From: a bacterium UBA4637
GTDB taxonomy: Bacteria > Bacteroidota > Bacteroidia > Bacteroidales > Bacteroidaceae
Assembly (NCBI GenBank): GCA_002405875.1
Contig: DHMR01000016.1
Span: 1-15,493 of the forward strand
DNA length: 15,493 bases
Reading direction: 5' to 3'
Shown here piece after piece: positions 13,339-15,493 of the stretch. The first letter of the stretch is position 1. Each line of letters opens with the position of its first letter. The position numbers were made by a program, and so were the translations under genes. The notes beneath the pieces were generated by a model. It saw only the letters and a list, made by a program, of their open reading frames with translations. It was not told where the DNA came from and made no database searches.

Positions 13339-14925
13339 ATGAAACTAAATAAAATAACAAACATAGCACTTTCAGGAGCCTTGATGCTCCTGGGTGCATT
13401 TTCTCTCAGCTCATGCTCCGACAAAAACGACTGGGATGTTGACGGTTCTTTCGACCGTCTGTTCCATACCACAAGTTTGAGCGTGAGCCCAGACGAGAAC
13501 TCCGCCGAGATAACTTTCGACAAGACTCCAAACACAACAGGCTATCAGGTGGAATGCAGCACAGAAGAGCTCAACGACGATGTCGAGTTTGGCAAAACTG
13601 CCAACAGCATCACATCCACAGTAACCACTTCACCTGCTACCATTGAAGGCTTGGAGGCTGAGACAACCTACTATTTGCGTCTACGAAGCACAAACGATGA
13701 AGGTAAGGTCTCTAAATGGGTATACTTGGACGACAAGAGCTTCACTACGAAAGCAGAGCAGATTATCACGCTTGTGACACCTAAGGCAACAACAGCCTTG
13801 GTTGAGTTCAACGAGAATAAAAGCCTCAACAACGTAAGTCGTATCGCATGGTATCATGTAAGTGATGGTCAGGAAACAGAAGAAGGTTCTGTTGATGTAA
13901 ATGGCACAGAACTTTCTAGCAACAAATCATACACCATTGAAGGTTTGAAGCCAAACTATAGCTATACTGTAAGAGTTTTCGCAGGCGAAAAGAAACGTGG
14001 CGAATACAAGTTCCGTACAACAGAACAATTGCCAGAAGGCTACGAGCAACTTGAATGGAACGAGAATACCACTATCACTGATGTACTGTCAAGTGCGACA
14101 CAACAAGACGTTGTTGTTCTATTCCCACAAGGTGCCAAGATTGACGAAGGTTCTATCACGATACCTTCCAACATCAAGAACATCTACTTCTGGGGTAAGG
14201 AAGGTGACAAACAGCCAGAGTGGACCGTGAAGGTCGTCAAGTTGGAAGGAGATAAAGGCATTGTCAAGTTTACCAACATGAACTTGAAGAACAAGGGTAC
14301 AGATGCCGATTACATCATCTCTCCTGATGCCAAAGCAGGAAATATCAGCTCCATCCAATTTGAAAAATGTAAAATAAGCAATACGCGTGGAGTTGTACGC
14401 TTTGACAAATATACCAAACAGACCGATGCTATCAGCATCTACAACTGCGTTATCAACAATATTGGTAGCTATGGTATCGTTAATTCAAAGATTACAAACG
14501 ACAACTGTGTAAAGAGCATCAAGATTACCAACGCTACCATTGCCAATGTAGAAGCCGACGGCTGTATCGTCAACTCTCAGCAAAATGGCATCGAGATGGC
14601 ATTCACAAGTTGTACATTTTGGAACTGCGGACAGGGTGGCAAGAATTTCATCAACTTAAACAGCAAGAATCCAGTCCCTGTATTCGACTCATGTCTCTTG
14701 GGATGGGATTCGGCCATCGCAATGAAGGCTGTATCAACCAAAAAGGTAACTTGCACCAATACCTATTACACAAGCGACTGTACATGGAGTAATGGTAAGA
14801 TTGGTGAAGACATGAAAGCAAAGGGAAATGAAGTATTCACAAACCCTTCGAAAAATGAATTCTACCTCAACGATGCATACAAAGATAAGTATGGAACAGC
14901 AGGTGACCCACGTTGGGTGAAATAA
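13339..14925 (+). CDS. Surface lipoprotein with FN3-like and DUF4957/DUF5123-type beta-helix modules
   Basis: The 528-residue product begins with a lipoprotein signal (hydrophobic ALSGALMLLGAFSLSSC, Cys26). Residues about 45-138 and 142-230 are two fibronectin-III-like domains: each has a TTAxVxF/SAEITF strand and a T-x-EGL-x-A/P-x-x-x-Y motif (IEGLEAETTYYLRLRS; IEGLKPNYSYTVRVFA). From about 231 to the end is a repetitive beta-rich part with short turns such as NTRGVVRFDK and NIGSYGIVNS, ending YGTAGDPRW; that ending is typical of DUF5123, which usually follows DUF4957 in pectin loci. The fold is probably a parallel beta-helix like that of pectate lyases. I see no calcium-site lysine/arginine signature that would prove lyase activity, so binding is as likely as catalysis. 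Being third in the susC-susD operon, it probably acts as a surface glycan-binding protein. A strong terminator follows. Confidence 0.85.
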   Translation: MKLNKITNIALSGALMLLGAFSLSSCSDKNDWDVDGSFDRLFHTTSLSVSPDENSAEITFDKTPNTTGYQVECSTEELNDDVEFGKTANSITSTVTTSPATIEGLEAETTYYLRLRSTNDEGKVSKWVYLDDKSFTTKAEQIITLVTPKATTALVEFNENKSLNNVSRIAWYHVSDGQETEEGSVDVNGTELSSNKSYTIEGLKPNYSYTVRVFAGEKKRGEYKFRTTEQLPEGYEQLEWNENTTITDVLSSATQQDVVVLFPQGAKIDEGSITIPSNIKNIYFWGKEGDKQPEWTVKVVKLEGDKGIVKFTNMNLKNKGTDADYIISPDAKAGNISSIQFEKCKISNTRGVVRFDKYTKQTDAISIYNCVINNIGSYGIVNSKITNDNCVKSIKITNATIANVEADGCIVNSQQNGIEMAFTSCTFWNCGQGGKNFINLNSKNPVPVFDSCLLGWDSAIAMKAVSTKKVTCTNTYYTSDCTWSNGKIGEDMKAKGNEVFTNPSKNEFYLNDAYKDKYGTAGDPRWVK

Positions 14926-14949
14926 TTCATCTCTCATATATAATTAAGG

Positions 14950-14986
14950 TGCAATGTCCGTAAAATATCGGGCATTGCATTTTTTT
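14950..14986 (+). terminator. Intrinsic terminator of the susC-susD-lipoprotein operon
   Basis: TGCAATGTCCG (14950-14960) pairs with CGGGCATTGCA (14969-14979) over 11 positions with one G-U, an 8-base loop, and seven T directly after. It starts 24 bases beyond the stop codon at 14925. Confidence 0.92.
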
Positions 14987-15032
14987 ATTACCTTCTTTGA
15001 ACGAATAAAAAAAGTTTTTTTGACTTCAAGAA

Positions 15033-15133
15033 TTGCCATATTGCCATATCAACCAGCTATCTCCCTGATTATAAATTCATTAGATGTATGGCAATTCTCT
15101 ATTTTGGGGCTTTATCTGCCATATATTGCCATA
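15033..15133. repeat. Cluster of TGCCATA motifs in the 3' intergenic region
   Basis: TTGCCATA occurs back to back at 15033-15040 and 15041-15048 and again at 15126-15133; TGCCATA at 15117-15123; the inverse TATGGCAA at 15087-15094. The stretch has no supported gene. It looks like a dispersed intergenic element with mixed-orientation motifs, possibly a protein-binding cluster, but this is inference. Confidence 0.55.
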
Positions 15134-15195
15134 AAAACAACGATTTTCAAGGGTTTTAGAGGACTTTTAGAGCATTTTGGGGGACAAAAGACAGA

Positions 15196-15234
15196 AAGCA
15201 TTGAGCAAAATGGCATTCTTTCTGCTCAATGCTT
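15196..15234. repeat. 12-bp perfect inverted repeat
   Basis: AAGCATTGAGCA (15196-15207) and TGCTCAATGCTT (15223-15234) are perfect inverted copies with a 15-base loop. No T-run follows on the plus strand; on the minus strand TCTGTCTTTTGT follows, so it might end a transcript arriving from beyond the right edge. Otherwise its role is open. Confidence 0.65.
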
Positions 15235-15291
15235 GGTGATTTCAGCTTTCTTTTCGCTTTTCGCTAACGAAAAAAGAGGAACTTTCGAAAT

Positions 15292-15493
15292 TACGTCCCG
15301 ACGCATTGCCAGATACGTCCTGATGGAGTGCCAGATACGTCCCGACGTAGTGCCAGATACGTCCCGACGTAGTGTCAGACACGTCCCGACGTAGCATCAA
15401 GTACATCCCGACGTATTTCCAAGTACATCCCAATGCATCCTCAACTACATCCTAACGCTTACTCAAGTACTTGCGAATGCGCACTCAAGTAAT
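15292..15493. repeat. 22-bp tandem array with internal dyads, running off the window
   Basis: Nine full units with an exact 22-base period start at 15292, 15314, 15336, 15358, 15380, 15402, 15424, 15446 and 15468, and a tenth begins at 15490. The best units (third and fourth) open with TACGTCCCGACGTA, a perfect 6+6 dyad around CC, then GTGCCAGA or GTGTCAGA. Units drift step by step to the right (TACATCC, then TACTTGC), so similarity is highest among the second to fifth. There are no unique spacers between units. The 22-base period is not a multiple of three, so it is unlikely to be a protein repeat in the ordinary sense. Confidence 0.9.

Noticed and set aside
14954..15394. A 146-codon plus-strand frame after the operon terminator
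   Set aside because: It starts inside the terminator hairpin and covers three repeat structures; its composition is not protein-like.
15242..15433. A 63-codon minus-strand frame across the tandem array
   Set aside because: It shows a 22-residue echo only because three 22-base units make 66 bases. There is no ribosome site or domain, and the frame runs out at both ends of the array.
15292..15493. CRISPR array
   Set aside because: The 22-base units abut each other with no unique spacers, drift in sequence, and have no cas genes nearby in the window.

Overview
The window looks like chromosomal DNA from a Bacteroidales bacterium, most likely of the Prevotella/Segatella group. The grounds are the SusC/SusD pair, promoters of the Bacteroidetes type (TTTG, about 20 bases, TAnnTTTG), a strong Shine-Dalgarno at only one gene, and protein sequences of Bacteroidetes character. 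The genus is inference; there is no rRNA or other marker here.

Left part (1-3544, minus strand): a tryptophan biosynthesis operon transcribed right to left as trpL-trpD-trpC-trpF-trpA, with trpA cut by the window edge. The head of the operon carries a complete classical attenuator: a consensus promoter (3514-3544), a 19-residue leader peptide with three consecutive Trp codons (3385-3444), and a terminator hairpin with a T-run (3309-3347) just before trpD. A segment around the leader stop codon can pair with the terminator loop and 3' arm and so act as anti-terminator. The spacers between the trp genes are unusually long (101, 181 and 335 bases) and hold REP/BIME-like palindromic repeats, including three copies of a composite element of about 84 bases whose hairpin arms show compensatory base changes.

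Middle (3545-5403): a 42-codon small gene and rpe (ribulose-phosphate 3-epimerase) on the plus strand, a hairpin, then a lone ECF-type sigma factor on the minus strand, divergent from the pectin locus. Promoters on both strands are visible in the sigma/GH28 intergenic region.

Right part (5404-14986, plus strand): a small pectin-utilisation locus. A secreted GH28-GH105 fusion enzyme (polygalacturonase plus unsaturated galacturonyl/rhamnogalacturonyl hydrolase) is followed by a separately promoted susC-susD-like pair and a surface lipoprotein with fibronectin-III-like and DUF4957/DUF5123-type beta-helix modules, closed by a strong terminator. The likely division of labour is capture and import of galacturonate-rich oligosaccharides by the SusC/SusD/lipoprotein complex and breakdown in the periplasm by the fusion enzyme. 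No hybrid two-component regulator, anti-sigma factor or separate pectate lyase is visible.

Right end (14987-15493): no convincing gene. It holds a cluster of TGCCATA motifs, a 12-bp inverted repeat, and a 22-bp tandem array whose best units contain a perfect 6+6 dyad; the array decays rightward and runs off the window. The least expected items are the trp attenuator, the covarying REP elements and the dyad-bearing array. No CRISPR, tRNA, rRNA or transposase gene was seen.
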